From contig CM019215.1 in the NCBI GenBank assembly GCA_009741485.1, positions 82,951,564 to 83,015,563 on the forward strand: a DNA stretch of 64,000 nt, read 5' to 3'. This DNA comes from Malurus cyaneus samueli. Taxonomy: Eukaryota > Chordata > Aves > Passeriformes > Maluridae. Below the pieces are notes generated by a model. It had not been told where the DNA came from, searched no databases, and saw only the letters and a program-made list of their open reading frames with translations. Position numbers and translations under genes: made by a program. Of this stretch, positions 24,832 to 38,027 are shown piece by piece. The stretch's first letter is position 1. Every line of letters starts with the position of its first letter.

Positions 24832-24908
24832 GAGCTCTGGCTGAGGCCTGCTGCTTGGGCCCAAAGCATCAGGAGTGCTTGGATAGCAGAGCTCTGGGGG
24901 CATTGTGC
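24832..24908 (+). repeat. Imperfect tandem repeat, period 57
   Basis: GAGCTCTGG occurs at 24832-24840 and 24889-24897, each followed after a short variable stretch by TGCTTGGGC. This is a partly decayed two-copy repeat inside the GC-rich right part of the LTR-like block and may be an enhancer duplication in U3 or older flanking sequence. Confidence 0.55.
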
Positions 24909-24960
24909 TTGGGCACGGTGTGGATCAGGAGCTGAGCAGGGGCCGTTGGAAACAAATATG

Positions 24961-26520
24961 GGAAGAGTAGAAAGATGCTGCGGTTCCTTTTCTCTGTTTC
25001 CATAATTTGAAGACCTTTTCTGTCAGTCTCCAACAAAGGTGGACTCCTTACGCCGTACGGTAGATATTGAATCTCTGGCTTTCTCCCTCAGCTTGACTGT
25101 TTCCATTCTCATCCTCTCAGCAATGGGGGAGGTGTTAAATGCATGTTGGTGCATGAACTTTGTTCTTTCCTTCATTTTTTGAGAAATCACAGCCTTTGTC
25201 CAACTTCCTTGGAGAGCCTTGGTCAGGGAGACAGTCCTGATTTGGGGGCCAGTGATCTACAGAGTCTTTCTCCCTTGCATATCATCTTCTGGTATCTGTT
25301 TCATGAGGCTGTAGCCCATGGTATTATTTGGGTTGCAAATACAGTGCAACAATACAATACAATACAATGTTTTGCACAAGAGCACTAAGATAAAACAAAT
25401 GCCCACTGTCTGAAGCTTTCCCTGCCAGAAGTGGATGGAGCTGTGTTGCACAGTTTTGTGTACTGGGTCAATGTCAAGTGGGAGAGTGGAGGAAGCCTGC
25501 AGGAACCAATCTCAGTGAAATGTGAGGTATGGACTTGTCTTCACCCACTTTCAGTGGTATTTCAAAGTATGCCCAACTTTCAGTTGAAGCATTGAGCTGG
25601 CATCTTAGTAATAAAACAAGACCTCACTTTTTAGGTTAAAATTGATGTATGTGGTGGCCATTGCTTATTTCACTGTAACTGTGTGCAGATGGAGATGAGG
25701 ATTTGAACCTCTCTAGACAATCGCTACGAGCTGACAAATGTGAAATAGAGAACTCATGTTAATCAAAAAGGTGTCAGTCCGAAATGATCTTGTTTAAAAT
25801 GAGCAGAGATTTTTTAGCCACACAAATATTTGAGGTCTCTGGGCTGCTACAGGCATTTCTAATCTAAATGAAATGAGGTGTGTGTACAGGTGTCTAATCA
25901 CTTTTGATACTGTTGAGAAACTTCTTGTAGATTTATTATGTTGAACCAAGTGACTGCAATATGTTGAGTGTGAGTTAGACTTTGTTTAACCACAGAAAAT
26001 GCCTTTGCTCTAAATCTTGATTCTCGGTTTAAGATTGAGATTGAAAACTCTCCACTGAACTAATAAACCTGAACAGCTTTTTCATAGGAAATGATCTCAG
26101 TGCTTTAATTGTAAAATTGTAATTAAGATGACATCTTTAATACCAAAACTTATGCACATGTTAAAGTTACTGATTATTTTTCACTTTTAGTAGGAGTCAG
26201 AATTCTAGCTACTTAGATTTATAGCAAGTTTTTTTTTTTTTGTGGGAGAAGGAGCTTTGTATAAAGGCTTTCTTAATTCAGATGTTAAGTGATTCTTACA
26301 CATGGTTTACAAAGAGTGAGCTGTGTATTGCTGGTCCTTCAAGAATACTGTTTCCCCTGTGAATGTTATAGGATTCCTGTCAAAAGGCAATAAATGGATG
26401 AATCTGCTTAATGAACCATGTGAAAACACAGTTGAGCTAAAAAGGAATAAGAAAAATATTAAAGAGAAAATGTTACAAAATTGTTACCTTTTTTTTTATA
26501 TTAGTAATGTCTTTAGGTTA
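24961..26520. other. Intron 1 segment, only an (ACAAT)4 repeat seen
   Basis: AT-rich intronic sequence with no gene recognised. Four perfect ACAAT units lie at 25349-25368. An open frame at 25143-25388 has no family motif and is partly overlapped by one on the opposite strand. Confidence 0.6.
25349..25368 (+). repeat. (ACAAT)4 short tandem repeat
   Basis: Four perfect pentanucleotide units. Too short to identify a parent element. Confidence 0.9.
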
Positions 26521-26525
26521 ATGGA

Positions 26526-26549
26526 AAACTAGCTGTTTTCAGCTAGTTT
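26526..26549 (+). repeat. Perfect 10-bp hairpin with TTTT loop
   Basis: AAACTAGCTG (26526-26535) and CAGCTAGTTT (26540-26549) are exact reverse complements separated by TTTT. In the pre-mRNA this would form a compact stem-loop with an intact U-rich tetraloop. Confidence 0.9.
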
Positions 26550-26694
26550 AAGGGCTACTAGTTTCCAAAATCAGTTAAGTATGTTCCTGTTAGCATGGTA
26601 ACTTGCTCCAGATATGTGCACAGTGCTCTAAGTACAAGAACTCTTAGCAGAAGAGCTGCATCTGCAATAAGTACTGTCCTTGATCTTCTCTGAC

Positions 26695-26877
26695 TTTCTG
26701 TGAATTTCTCTTGTTTCTTTGCCTCTCTTTTACATCAGTGCATCTCCTCTCTTCCCTGCCTTTATTTTCTTCCATTCTTCTTTGCCTGTTTTTTGCCCTT
26801 CTTTGTTTTTCTCTGCCCTTCTTCCCTGCTCTATTCTGCTTTTTGCTTTTTTTTTTTTTTTTTTTTTTTTCTTTCAG
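26695..26877 (+). other. Long pyrimidine-rich tract ending in CAG (decoy 3' splice site)
   Basis: About 180 bases dominated by C and T, closing with T24 (26847-26870) and then CTTTCAG at 26871-26877. This has the form of a strong 3' splice site in the sense orientation. A weak downstream donor-like site (AAA/GTAAAT near 26943) would define a pseudo-exon of about 66 bases, but nothing suggests it is used. The minus strand reads as a Lys/Arg/Glu-rich frame that is an artefact of the composition. Confidence 0.6.
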
Positions 26878-26949
26878 TATTGAGAGAATCAGGTGCATGG
26901 GTTGTTCAGGTTTTTCTGGGCTTTTTTTTTATTCTTTAGCAAAGTAAAT

Positions 26950-29900
26950 ATTCTGGCTTTATTAAAAACAAAAAAAAACTTTTAACCTTCTCTGGTGGAC
27001 TTTTCTTCCAGCTGTTGCTGAAGCTGGTGTGTCACCAGCTCACGAGGCTGCGCAGCTGAGGCTGCCGCGCTCACCGGAAAGCAGGACATTTATGATTGAG
27101 TTCCTGTTATTGACTGGCCCTAGAGAAAAATGCTGAATTCCAACAGACAATGCAGTAGGTCCACTGTGGGAGACTTTAGTGATTGCTGTTGTGATGTTTT
27201 ATAGAATGATATTCTTATTTATTGATTTATTTAAAATTGTGTTTTAATGATTATTTTCTTTACAATTTGTTCCAAACTTAACACAATGTCTGGGCAGGCC
27301 TGAGTTATGTGGCACAAGAAAAGCATTTGTAAAAATATTTTTGCAACTGTATTTTGAATATGTCAGCTCTCATCCTTTTTTATACACTGAAGATGTGTGT
27401 GGTAGATGAGTGGCTTCTTAGTTGTTTGGGCTGGGTTTTGGTAGTACTGGTGCAGTTTTAAAAAAGGTGATCTGCAGTATAATCAAAATGGAGTGTGAAA
27501 GCAAAGTATATTTGCTGCAGGTTTGCAACATTAATTTACTTGCCACAGTTTATAAGAATAGTTTAAACACTCGAGAATGGGCAAACCCACATTTGTATTA
27601 ACTGTAAAGATAAAATCTATGGCTTTTTAGAAAGTGTTGAAGGCTTCCTTCACTCAAATAATTTCCCATCATGCACGAAGCATTAAATTTGTCTTCTAGC
27701 TCTACTTTGCAGTCCTTTAGAGCTGGAATTGTTCCTGAGTGAACTAAAATGCATTTCATTCAAAGCTTTTCCGTGTGAGAAAATTTTATAGTTGCAAACT
27801 GCAAGTCCTGGTATAGGCAAAAGTGTCTTGGTTTACAGCCATACTTTCTTCCAAGTACAAGTGCCAACAGGTCTTTCTGTGCTGTTTGTACCTTACTTTC
27901 CCCATATCTGCCCAGGGGCTATTTGGGAGATAAATTGGAATATCTGTTCCTTAAAATCAGGGGTGCCAGGGGGCTTTGATTTTAAAGTCAGATAATTACT
28001 GTTGTTGACTTTTGTCACAACACTCCAGTCCTTTAGAAAATGATATATAAAAAAAAATTGAAAAATTTTCAAAGCCTATATATTAGGAAACATGCTGACT
28101 ATTAAACACAGGTCATGTTTTGTCTTTGGTATTACTTTTCTTAACCAGGAGAATAGTACTCTTTTTGTTACATATACATATATGGCTTTATTCTTCTTAG
28201 CATTTTGAATTAATAGTCCTTTGCTTGTTTACAGCATGATAGTATTTTCCTGTGCTGTGGCCAACCTATACTCCATTAAACTGAATGAAGCACCAGCAGT
28301 TGGAAACTTTTTTTATTTAAAGCAGTTTTAACTCTCTTGGGGGAGAGGAGTGAAGATGGGATTTTTAGCTTGGGGACTGGGCTACAACCAGAAACAAGAG
28401 AAAGAAAAGGTACCACCCCTCAGGCAATAATAAGTGGTTTTAAATGAGATAAGTAGAGACTTCTTTCATAGCTTGCTTCCTTTCCCTGCACCTTTTAAAG
28501 GTGTTTAGACAGGAAACCTTCCTGCCATGAAGTGCAAGATTATCTCTAGTTATGTTTTATAGATTAGAAAGATTATTTTTCTTCCAGAATTTCTGTTTAA
28601 AGTTGCAATCAGCTGTGTAAGAACTTGTTATTCAATTTTACAAGTGAAATAAATTCAAGTTAAGTAAATATTCTGTGCACCTGCTGAAGAAGCTGCTGTT
28701 GTCAAATGTTTTCAATAAAATCCTAGATTTCTAGTTAGCATCTTCCCCCAGTTTTTTAGGATTTCTAGCCTTTTAAATACCTAGCCACAATGTCCTGGTT
28801 TAATTTTTGCAAACTTGAGTCCAGTAATAGAAGTAATTTCCAAGAGCTTTAATTGCATGCAAACACTTTCATATATACATTTAAATTGTATTTAAATTAA
28901 AACAAATAAAAACACCACCAAAAATCTCTCTCCCTTGGCTAAAATGAAGTAGCACATGAGTTTTCTACTATTCAGAAATATATTAATATTCCTCTTCTTG
29001 TTAGACATAAGGTATCTGTGTTTGAGGGGGAGGAATAAAGGCAGTAAGGTAGTAAATGATATTTTATCTTTGCGTGCTGTGCAGATCCATTAATCTACCT
29101 TAACCAGACACTGCACTCTAATTAGAAGTGTCCTACAGGAGGTTGTCCTACAGCCAGCAGCATGCAAGAATTGAAGCAAATTACTTATTCAATGAGATTC
29201 CTCTTTGAAGCTGGATCTTCACACCAGAGCTGTTGGGAATCTCTCTACAGGCACAAAACAGTATCTTTATCCCCTTCTTTTTTTTTTTTTTTTTTTCCCC
29301 CCACCCCTAGGAAACTGTAATTTCCCACTCCTCAATAGAGGCAAAGAAAATTTAGACCAAGTTAACTAAGTTTGAAGAGCTCTTGGTGGCATTGCTAAAC
29401 TAAGTCAAAATGAGTTTTTTAATGGCTGGTGTCTCTGGTACCCTTAATGATTTTTGTTTTTTCACAGTTTATTTTAATGGTTTCCAAATACACAGCAAAG
29501 GGAAGCAAAATTAGGAGGTTGACCACCTGTTCAGTCTTATGGGGGCAAGTTCAAGCGGTTAAGACTTCCCTCAAATAAGAGGAGTAATCTTAATAAAGTA
29601 TTTATAATGACAGTAGGTATTTTAAGGCAAAGATTTAATATAAATGCACATATTTAAAAAAAGTGTACATAGCTTCTTTTTACTTTTTTGTAAGACTTTT
29701 GTTAAATAAAAATACTTTGATTTAAGGAACTATCTTAGCTAAGACATTGACTAAAGTGTTGAAAGTTACATTATCAAGACTGGGAATGTACAACTACCCA
29801 AAGTTATGGAATCAGAAATATTATAGCAGGGCTACTGAATTAGTAATAGCTTCACTCCCTCCAGGGGGAAAAATCAGCTGAATTCATTATTGTTATTTAA

Positions 29901-32900
29901 AAACCTGACAATTTTAATAGTTTTCCTAATCTTGTGATATTGCTAAAATGGAGAAACTTTCTATGAAAAATTTGTGAAATGTCCTGGAAAATGTCATCAG
30001 TGCTAGAAAGCATTTTGAAAAGGTTAATTAAAACTGATTTTAGGTTTGAGTCTCAGTCTCAATAAGAAGCTGGAGCTTTACAACTTGCAAAGGTATATTT
30101 TAATGTGTATAACTATTAGTTTAGAAACAGAAGTATTCTGAAAATTGTCTGAAAGCAACACCCATTTAAAAATGAGACCTTCCAATTTAACTTGAAAGTA
30201 TTGCTTTTCCTATAGTAAAGGATTGGTGTAACAGAACAAGGGAATATTGATAAATACAGAGAAAAATACTGTTGTTTAAAAGTTGTGAAAAGAGACTAAT
30301 TGTCAGTTTGCCTCCATAATAAGCAGCCTTTCCCAACATTTGATTTGGGTCACAACCATTCATCAGACCAACTCACAGCCTTTCATATAGAGATTGGAAA
30401 GGGGTATTTGAGGACTTTATTTCCTTTTATTTGCTTTGATAGTAAGACTTTTGAATAATTTTAGTAAGATAATGTAAAATGAAATATAAAATGTCATTGA
30501 AATAGAGAAGGCATGTAATTTATTGGGTGTATTGTAAAGACTTGTAAATTATAGCTAGATCCAGAGATTTAATTTAGCCTGGTATTTTCTGGAAGTGCCA
30601 GCTGTGGACTGATTTTGTATTGTGAGTTGTTAGCAGGTGCTTATAGAGGAACTCGTAGTTAACTTTTAGGTGGAAAAAGTATCTTACAACAGCTCAAGAA
30701 TGTAATATGGATTTTTACAGTATGATCAAGAGTCAGATGAACAGTCTGTGTTTGTTGTCTTGCCACTACTAACTTCTATTCCCAGGCAAGGCTGGAAAAA
30801 TAAGTCTTGTGCTGGTTACTGTTGTCTGATTGGTTTCCATTATTTTTCCTTGCAATTGACATGATGGGATAGGTCAAGTGCAGGTTGTAGCTGATGAATT
30901 TATTTATTGTAGCAGTCTTGCAGAAACATAAATGGCAAGCTTTTAATTAGAGAAAGCAGGTCACAGGATCCTAATGAATTAGTATAAATTATACTTAAAA
31001 ACTGACTCAAATCTTGTATGCTGAAATTTTTTTCTGGTTTAAATTTCCTACTCTAATTCAAGAATTCAGCTGGTATCTTGAGTACTGCTTTGACTTAGAA
31101 ATTAGATACATTAGAAAACGTTGTACCTCATTGCATTATTTGAGCTATGTAAATTTTGGTTTTATTCAAATTATGTTGTGTTCTTGTGTTGAATTCATGT
31201 CCTAAAGGAATTACTGATAGCATTTTGTCAAATACAGCACTGAAGGATAAAGAGTTTTGAAAAGCAGATGGTAGTTTCACAGTAAGACTGACTTGTGTGT
31301 TAAAAGGAAAACAAACTTGCAGAATGAAATAGGCTTCTGCAGTCTAAAGTTTTCTTACTGATTTTTGTAAACAAGATTTCTTTTGTGCTTATCCCTTGAT
31401 GTTTCTAACCAGTTGTGTACTTTTCACTCTAATGGGATGATAAATGGAGTGATGCCACATTATTCGGTTTCTCACATCTTTTTTTCATTTTGCTTTATCC
31501 CAGAGGTCTGTTTTCAACTTGGAAACACTTTATACTGAGTTGAGAACATATTGAGTGTACTCTTTTCAGTTTGACAGATGTTGAAAGAGTCCAGTTAGAG
31601 TGAAAAATGGTTGGGGGATAGAGGCTACCTTTGGAAATCCTAAAGCATCAGATGTCCAGCCTTTTTCTTCTATGTTTTTGTCTCCTCTTGTCTCGTATGT
31701 ATGTGGGGAATTATGGAATGACAACTCTGTCCCGTACTGGTGGATGTGAGTCCTTTGAGTATCAGAACTGCTATGAGTAATGAACAGCATGAGCTGCTTT
31801 CTGGATTTAACCACATTTCTTTACTTAGGATATCATACCACTGTGTGGCATCACCTTGATTCATATGTCTTTGTCTAATAAATTGGACTTTGGAATTTTG
31901 TCCCAATTTCAACTTTCCCTCTTGCTTCTTTAACTTTTCCTGGATTAAGCACTGTGAACATCTTCATTATCTTCCCTGTTCCCCTCCTCTGCAGAGGAAT
32001 GCCCTCCCTGCCACAAGCCCTCACAAAGATGGGAGGTATCATTAGCTCTAAACAGTTTCTGACTTGTTTAAAGCTATTTTCTCTTGCTGAGTAGCAGTTT
32101 CTCAGTAACAGGTAGTCTGAAGTTAAAGCAATGAAAGTGGTGTTTTCTCTTTCAAGTGTTTGATGAGATTAGTGGTCTATAGATGATAACACTTAGAATA
32201 AACCTATTATAATCAAATATTCTCTGTGCTTAACAGGTAAATGTGGTGTGATTAAAAAAAAAAAAAGCTTTTTTCTTATATTCAGCAGTATTTTTTAACA
32301 GACTTTGATGTTCAGCACTGTTATCGGCTTCCGTATGCTTACATTTACAGGCTTTTAAATAAAGGCTTAGCACAGTGGTGGGTGTGAAAGTCTAAGACTG
32401 CTGTTTACCCTGTGCTTGTTGTGTTTAAAGTGTATTCTCAGCACCTTTGCTTGATTTGGCAGCACATCCATGTAGGTAATGCTTCTTTTATATGCCTGGG
32501 AAGTTCCTGTAAGCTGTGGGAATGAAGAACCCGTGACAGCAGGGAATGGTGAAGCTTCATGTAGGTTGTGTTGGCTGACTGTCATCAGGATGACAGGATT
32601 TTGCAAGTCTGCAAAGGTCAGTTTGCTCACAGATCTGTATAAAAGAAATTTATTATTCTTTATTACAAAAGAACTGTACAGAAGGAGTATAGAACTGTGT
32701 ATTTGAGAGGCAATATTGAAATAAATACTTTTTTTGATGGTATTTCTAGCTGGTAATCTGAAAGGACAAAGTCCTACACCTGGTTGAGTGCAGATGCTCC
32801 ATTTAGCCTGTAACAGTGTATTCATCTGAGAAAGTTCACCTAAGAAATGCCCAACTTAAATCACAGAAACATCTCTTACAGAATGTCATTAGCCTGTAAT

Positions 32901-35900
32901 TACATGTACATGAGGGCTTAAGTTGAAACAGAGAGCAACCATGAATCAAACTTGATCAAACCACAAAGAATGATGTGGGCAGTAGCATCCTCTCTGTTTT
33001 TATGTTGAAAGGTTTGTGTTGCGATATGGCTTGTATGCAAAGTGAAATTTATCAGCTTCTGGCTGCTGAAGTGGGGACAACCCAGTCTAAGGTAATGTAA
33101 TCAACTTGATAAGAATCAATTCTCTCTTTTTAAATTTTTTTTTCCTTTGGAGGCATCTAGAACTGTATATATGTAGCAATTTGCTTCTTATCTGCTCAGT
33201 GAAACTTGCAATTTCATCCTTCTCTCTCTGACCAAAGCATCTCTGAAACAAATTTTCACTAAATCATCCAAATTATTTTTCTTGCACTAGTTACTCAGAT
33301 TAAGCAATTTTGTGCTTGCTGGTTGTCTGTAAAGACCATGTACGAATGCACCCCCAAAGGTTTGGGAGGGGTTGACACCAAAACAGAAGCCCATGTGCTC
33401 AACAAACCTCAGTGTTTTTCCTAGTAAAATTTTCCCTAGTATGTTCCCATGAAAAGTTTGATTTGCCTGGAGTTTTCCTTGAAAAAGTTTTGTTAGAAAA
33501 GTCCTAATTTGTTCAAGAGTTGAGCTCTTTCTATGCTGAGTAATAATCCCAGTAGTATTAGAGATATGATAAATGTACCATGATAAATGTACTCTTTCAC
33601 TGAATTGGGAGTTAATTTTTACCTTTTTTTTTTAATATCAGAGGTTTTTCTGCATGAATAAATAGGCACTTAAACTAAATTACTATCACATGGTTAAAAG
33701 CTATGGACAGCTTCAATTAAGAGAAAACTGCATAGTGAAAGAGTTATCTTTGCCAGTAAATGTAACCGCTTGGTACTCTTACCTGATATAGTTCCTATTG
33801 AATATAGGAAGAGGTTCTACAGACCTTTTTAAATGAAATTTTCTGAACAGTTGGGTTTTTATTGTTGTCTGTTTTTTTTTTTTTTTCTCAGTAAAACACT
33901 AAAGTTAGACTATGAAAATGGCCATATATTTCAAAAACTTCAGAATAATATTTGATACATGCATGAGAACATAAACTCTGGCAAGTATAGGGATAAACCA
34001 GAATAATTCTGACTCCCATTTTGTATAGGAGATTGGTGTTGGTTGCAAGGTTGTTTCTTTTTTGTTGGTTGTGTGTTTTTTTTTTTCCTCTTGTTGTGCC
34101 TGATTTATTGGCTTCATTTCTGGCAGCAAAGAACCCTTAGATTTAAGAAGATTCTTCCAGTAAGATCAATATCTGTGGCCACAATAATGTAAGTATTTGA
34201 GTAGTATTTTTCATTCTTACCACAAAAATCCTCTGAAATTTGTCATTTTTAACGATCCTTGGCGTGTTAGTTGTGCTGCATCTGAAAGAAACTCATCTGG
34301 TAACCAGCAAAGAAACAGATATTGCATAGAGCTTTACCCAAGAACGGCCTCAGTAATAAAACGGCTGGTTTACATGCCATGTGTAATTTTAGAAACATTT
34401 AAGATGCTTTTAAAGTAATTACATATTTGACAGGTCCCTTGTGGAGAGATTTTGCTTTGCTAAAATATATCCTACCATTCGTATTTTATAAAAGAGCTTG
34501 TCTCTAGTTTGAGTTTTGTTTTATCAGATTTATTGGCAAAACAATTTCATGAAGACAAAACTGTTGTAATAAATGTGGTGAATGACTTGCTCTTAAATTC
34601 ACTGACTTGGGACTACACCACAGCTCCCTTGCTGAGTACTTATACATCAGTTGTAGTTGGATAATCTGCTGAAGGGAAAACGAGTTTCTTATTCCTGTAT
34701 TCCTTACTGTAGAATAAAAATACATTTCAGTGTTAATATGCTCCAGTTGAAAGTGAATAGGTATAAAACCATAGCTAGCTTCTTGAAAATTACAATTGAA
34801 GGGTAGAAAATAAAAATACTTCTTCTTTTCCTTTGCATAAATTCTGTAGATACATTAAAAATTTAAAGGAGCTGCATAAAGCATAATAATAAAATTTTCT
34901 GTGAAAGTTGATCTTCAGGCATGTCATGATCTAGAACTGCTGGGTTATCTTCCTGTTGCTGGAGAAATCAATAAATTCCTTTGGTTCTCTTATTAATGTT
35001 ACTTTTCTGAACCATAAGCTTGAAGCAATGGTCTTGGTGTGTCATATTCTTACTTCTGTGCTTTCATAAAAGCCCAAACCACTAAATGCACAAACACACG
35101 TGTAACTTCCCTCCCCCTGCTCCTCTGACTTTAGTGATTGTTCATGATCTTGATCAGATTGCTTAATTTAGGGAATGCTGTTATCAACTAGATTTCATTG
35201 CTGTGGGAATGTACAGTTCAGGATAGCTTCAGATCATAGGTTTCTTGTTTTGTTTATTTCTGTAAAAAAAAAGAAAAAAAGAAAATCTCAATTAGTCTGA
35301 CAATGTCAATAGTTTTTATGTGTTAACTGTTGCCTGTACCCTTCAGCAGCTACGGAGAAGTCATGGTTAAAAGCACAGCCATAGGAATAGATGCTTTGCA
35401 GGTAGTCCCTTGGCAAGCAATGCTTACTTTTTTTCCATTTTTAACCCTTAAAGCTGAGAGTTCATACTTCTCAACTTAAATGCAAATGCATGCTGGTATT
35501 AACATGTCAGCCTTGAGGTTACCCCAGTTGCGGCCTGCAGCATGTTAAAGTCCAGACCTGTTGTAGCATTGCAGAGAATTGTCCAGTTTGAAGTGCTTTT
35601 TATGAAACCATGACTTTGCATCAAAAGAGTTCTTGGAAAAATCTCAGTTCTAGAGCAAAAGTAAGAATTTTAAATAATGTATATTTTAAAAGTTAATAGG
35701 ACACAATAAATTAGTTGGGATAAATATTTATGTAACCATGAACAGCTGAAGCCTACAATATAGGATTATGTGGCATTTTTACATGAAACAAGTCGTTAAA
35801 CTGTTGCTGCTGAAGGGCAAATAAATAGTTGGTTTGTATTTGCAGGTTTAGTTTCATGAATAAACTACTGTATGAGTTTCAAGAATGTTAGATAAAAGAA

Positions 35901-37980
35901 GTTTCTGGCATGTGTTCTTTAATTGAAATCAAAAAAGCATTGCTCTCTTTTTAAATTGGATGTCTAGACAGGGGAGGTGCATTTCCTTTTATTAAAAAGA
36001 GTTGAGTATTTTCTAAATCTAGATTAGGGATATTGCAGGCAGATGAGATGTGAATCAGCTGTTTTAGAAAAGTTTAACAGACACTTTTGTGTTGCATGCT
36101 TACTGGTGTGCAGAAGCCCTGCGTATGAGCCCTTTTCTTCCTGAGCAACAGTGCCAAGTTACAGATCTTAAAACAAATTTCTCACTTTCTGTGAAAGCAG
36201 CCTTCACAGTGTCCTGCTGTTACTTGCTTTTTGGGAAGTGAGGGTATATTTTTCATGAAGCTTAAATCTAATCCTATATTTTGGTGATGGTTATGTAGAT
36301 GGATGAGTACCTTGTATAGTGTCTAAGTCCTGCTCTGGGATTCAAAATCTGGCTGCTGAAGAATTTTAGTTTTTAGATTGATCTGATTAAGCTGTTCTCT
36401 TCAGTTGTGAACTTTAAAGCAATTTGTATTGCAGGTTCCAATTGTCTCATCTTGCTAGTACCAACCCTCATTTCTTTTAGCTGCAGAAGTGGGGAAACGT
36501 CAGACTTTGTAAGCTGTAGGAAGTTTTCTGGTAAGGGAGGGAAGGAAGCAGGCAAAATGAAGATGGCCATAGAAAATGGTCATGAACCTATGTTAGAACA
36601 TCTCTGTATTTGTGCTGTGGTTATTTATGTTCCATCTCTCTCAAGACTATTAAGGAACTAGAAACAAAATTAGTATTTGTGGTTTTGTGACTTCAGTAAA
36701 TGATAGAGTGGGAAACAATTAAAGCAGTAAGTAAATAAATAATGTTTTTTACTCTTCTGTCCTTCTGTACTATGGGTGTTCCAGTGAAGTATCTGGTGTG
36801 CCATATCCTAACGATGCTACTTATTAGCATATTCCTAAGGTCTGTGAAAAGGCTAGAAAGCTGGTTTAGGCCTTGTAAATCCTCTCCATTACTTTGAAAC
36901 TTTTGGGGCTGATGGAAAGACTGTGGCTTCTGGTACTGCTGTACTGTGTTGAGATTGCTATGTTATTTATTTATCTATAAGTGGCGTGTTGCATTTTGCC
37001 AGGACCTTGTGTAATGAGTTTTCCTGTGTACTGAGGCTTGGAAGTAATTTTTTTTAAAGTTTGTAGTTAGCATGTTGGTGTATCTTTGTACCTTATATGT
37101 AGTATATGTGCAGAAACCATTTATGAGCATGGGTAGCATATAGTGGTAAACAAGATTATAAAATGTCTAAGGTGTTGAGTTTGTTGTGGTTTGTTTTGGG
37201 GATTTTTAGCTCTTAGAAGCTACTATCTGAATGGTTTCAGAAAGGGCAACAATGTAAAACTATAATTATTCCAAGAAGGATCTCTTGAAGTAATGGTTAC
37301 AGTGGAGTGGTAAGAAGATTACATTACCACTGGTCACACAATGCTCATTTTGTATAAAAAAACAGCTGTGTGTTTTGGTAATGTCTTAGGGTGTAGAAGT
37401 GGAAATAAATCACTGTGGAATGAAATGGATTGCTACATGAGGGCTGACCTTCAGCACCCTGTGCTGCCCTGAAGATAATTTTGTTGGTTGTCCTCTGTGT
37501 GCAGGAAATTTGGAGAGCTCCTATGTATGGATTCCATGGACTCATGCCTAGGGATCCTCTGCAGTAAAAATGCTTTCCGTTTTATCTGATGCCTCAGAAG
37601 ACCCACGCTTATTTTCTGTCTTTGATTCAATTAAGATTTATTGGCCCAACAATTTAACAATTTCAGACCAAACCTTGAATTTTAGCACTTTGTTTTGATG
37701 GTGTGTGAAAGTGTATGGAAACTGTTGCATGGGAAAATACTTTGCACTCAGTCTTCAGAAAACATAAAAATGCCTGCTCTTGACCTTATTTTGGGGAGGA
37801 ATTTCATATTTCTGGCTATTTTTTCAATTGATACCATGGGCTGTAGTTGTTTCATCCATGAGGCATTATGTATATGCAGCCTGAATGTGGTTTGTAAGAA
37901 CTTGCATAGCAGCGTGCTTGGTAAGGAGCTATTGGTTGGAATAACCAAGTGCTTAGGAAAAGGTGATAGACAGCAGCACT
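26950..37980. other. Intron 1 segment, nothing recognised
   Basis: Strongly AT-rich intronic DNA with T tracts at 29278-29296 and 33872-33886 and an A/G-rich patch near 35263-35285. The longest frame (152 codons, minus strand, 32367-32825) shows no family motif. A small GC-richer patch at 27010-27080 carries a few CpGs. No transposon or RNA gene was recognised. Confidence 0.6.
29278..29296 (+). repeat. T19 tract followed by C-rich run
   Basis: Nineteen T residues followed by a CCCCCCACCCCTAG sequence. The pyrimidine tract and following TAG resemble a weak 3' splice acceptor, but no exon follows that I can support. Confidence 0.85.
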
Positions 37981-38027
37981 TGGCTGGTCACGTGTAACTA
38001 AACTTGCAGAATTCATGTTTTCCTTTC

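Larger units (their letters stand above)
24223..24960 (-). mobile_element. LTR-like element, minus orientation (solo LTR of an endogenous retrovirus?)
   Basis: A block of higher GC and CpG content in AT-rich surroundings. Read on the minus strand it has the order of a retroviral promoter: a full CRE (TGACGTCA, 24598-24605), then a TATA box (TATAAAAG, 24530-24537) 60 bases downstream, then a CpG-bearing leader. A plausible LTR would start TGTGGGACTAAC (complement of 24796-24807) and end TTCACA (complement of 24223-24228), giving short TGTG/CACA inverted termini and about 585 bases. No matching target-site duplication was found at these ends, so the true edges may differ; the GC-rich sequence continues to about 24960. 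No gag, pol or env coding sequence is visible on either side. The family is not identified. Confidence 0.55.

Noticed and set aside
26644..26898. Lys/Arg/Glu-rich minus-strand frame
   Set aside because: It is the translation of the complement of the pyrimidine-rich tract and carries no protein signal.
32367..32825. 152-codon minus-strand frame
   Set aside because: No family motif or coding-like composition, and a frame is also open on the opposite strand.
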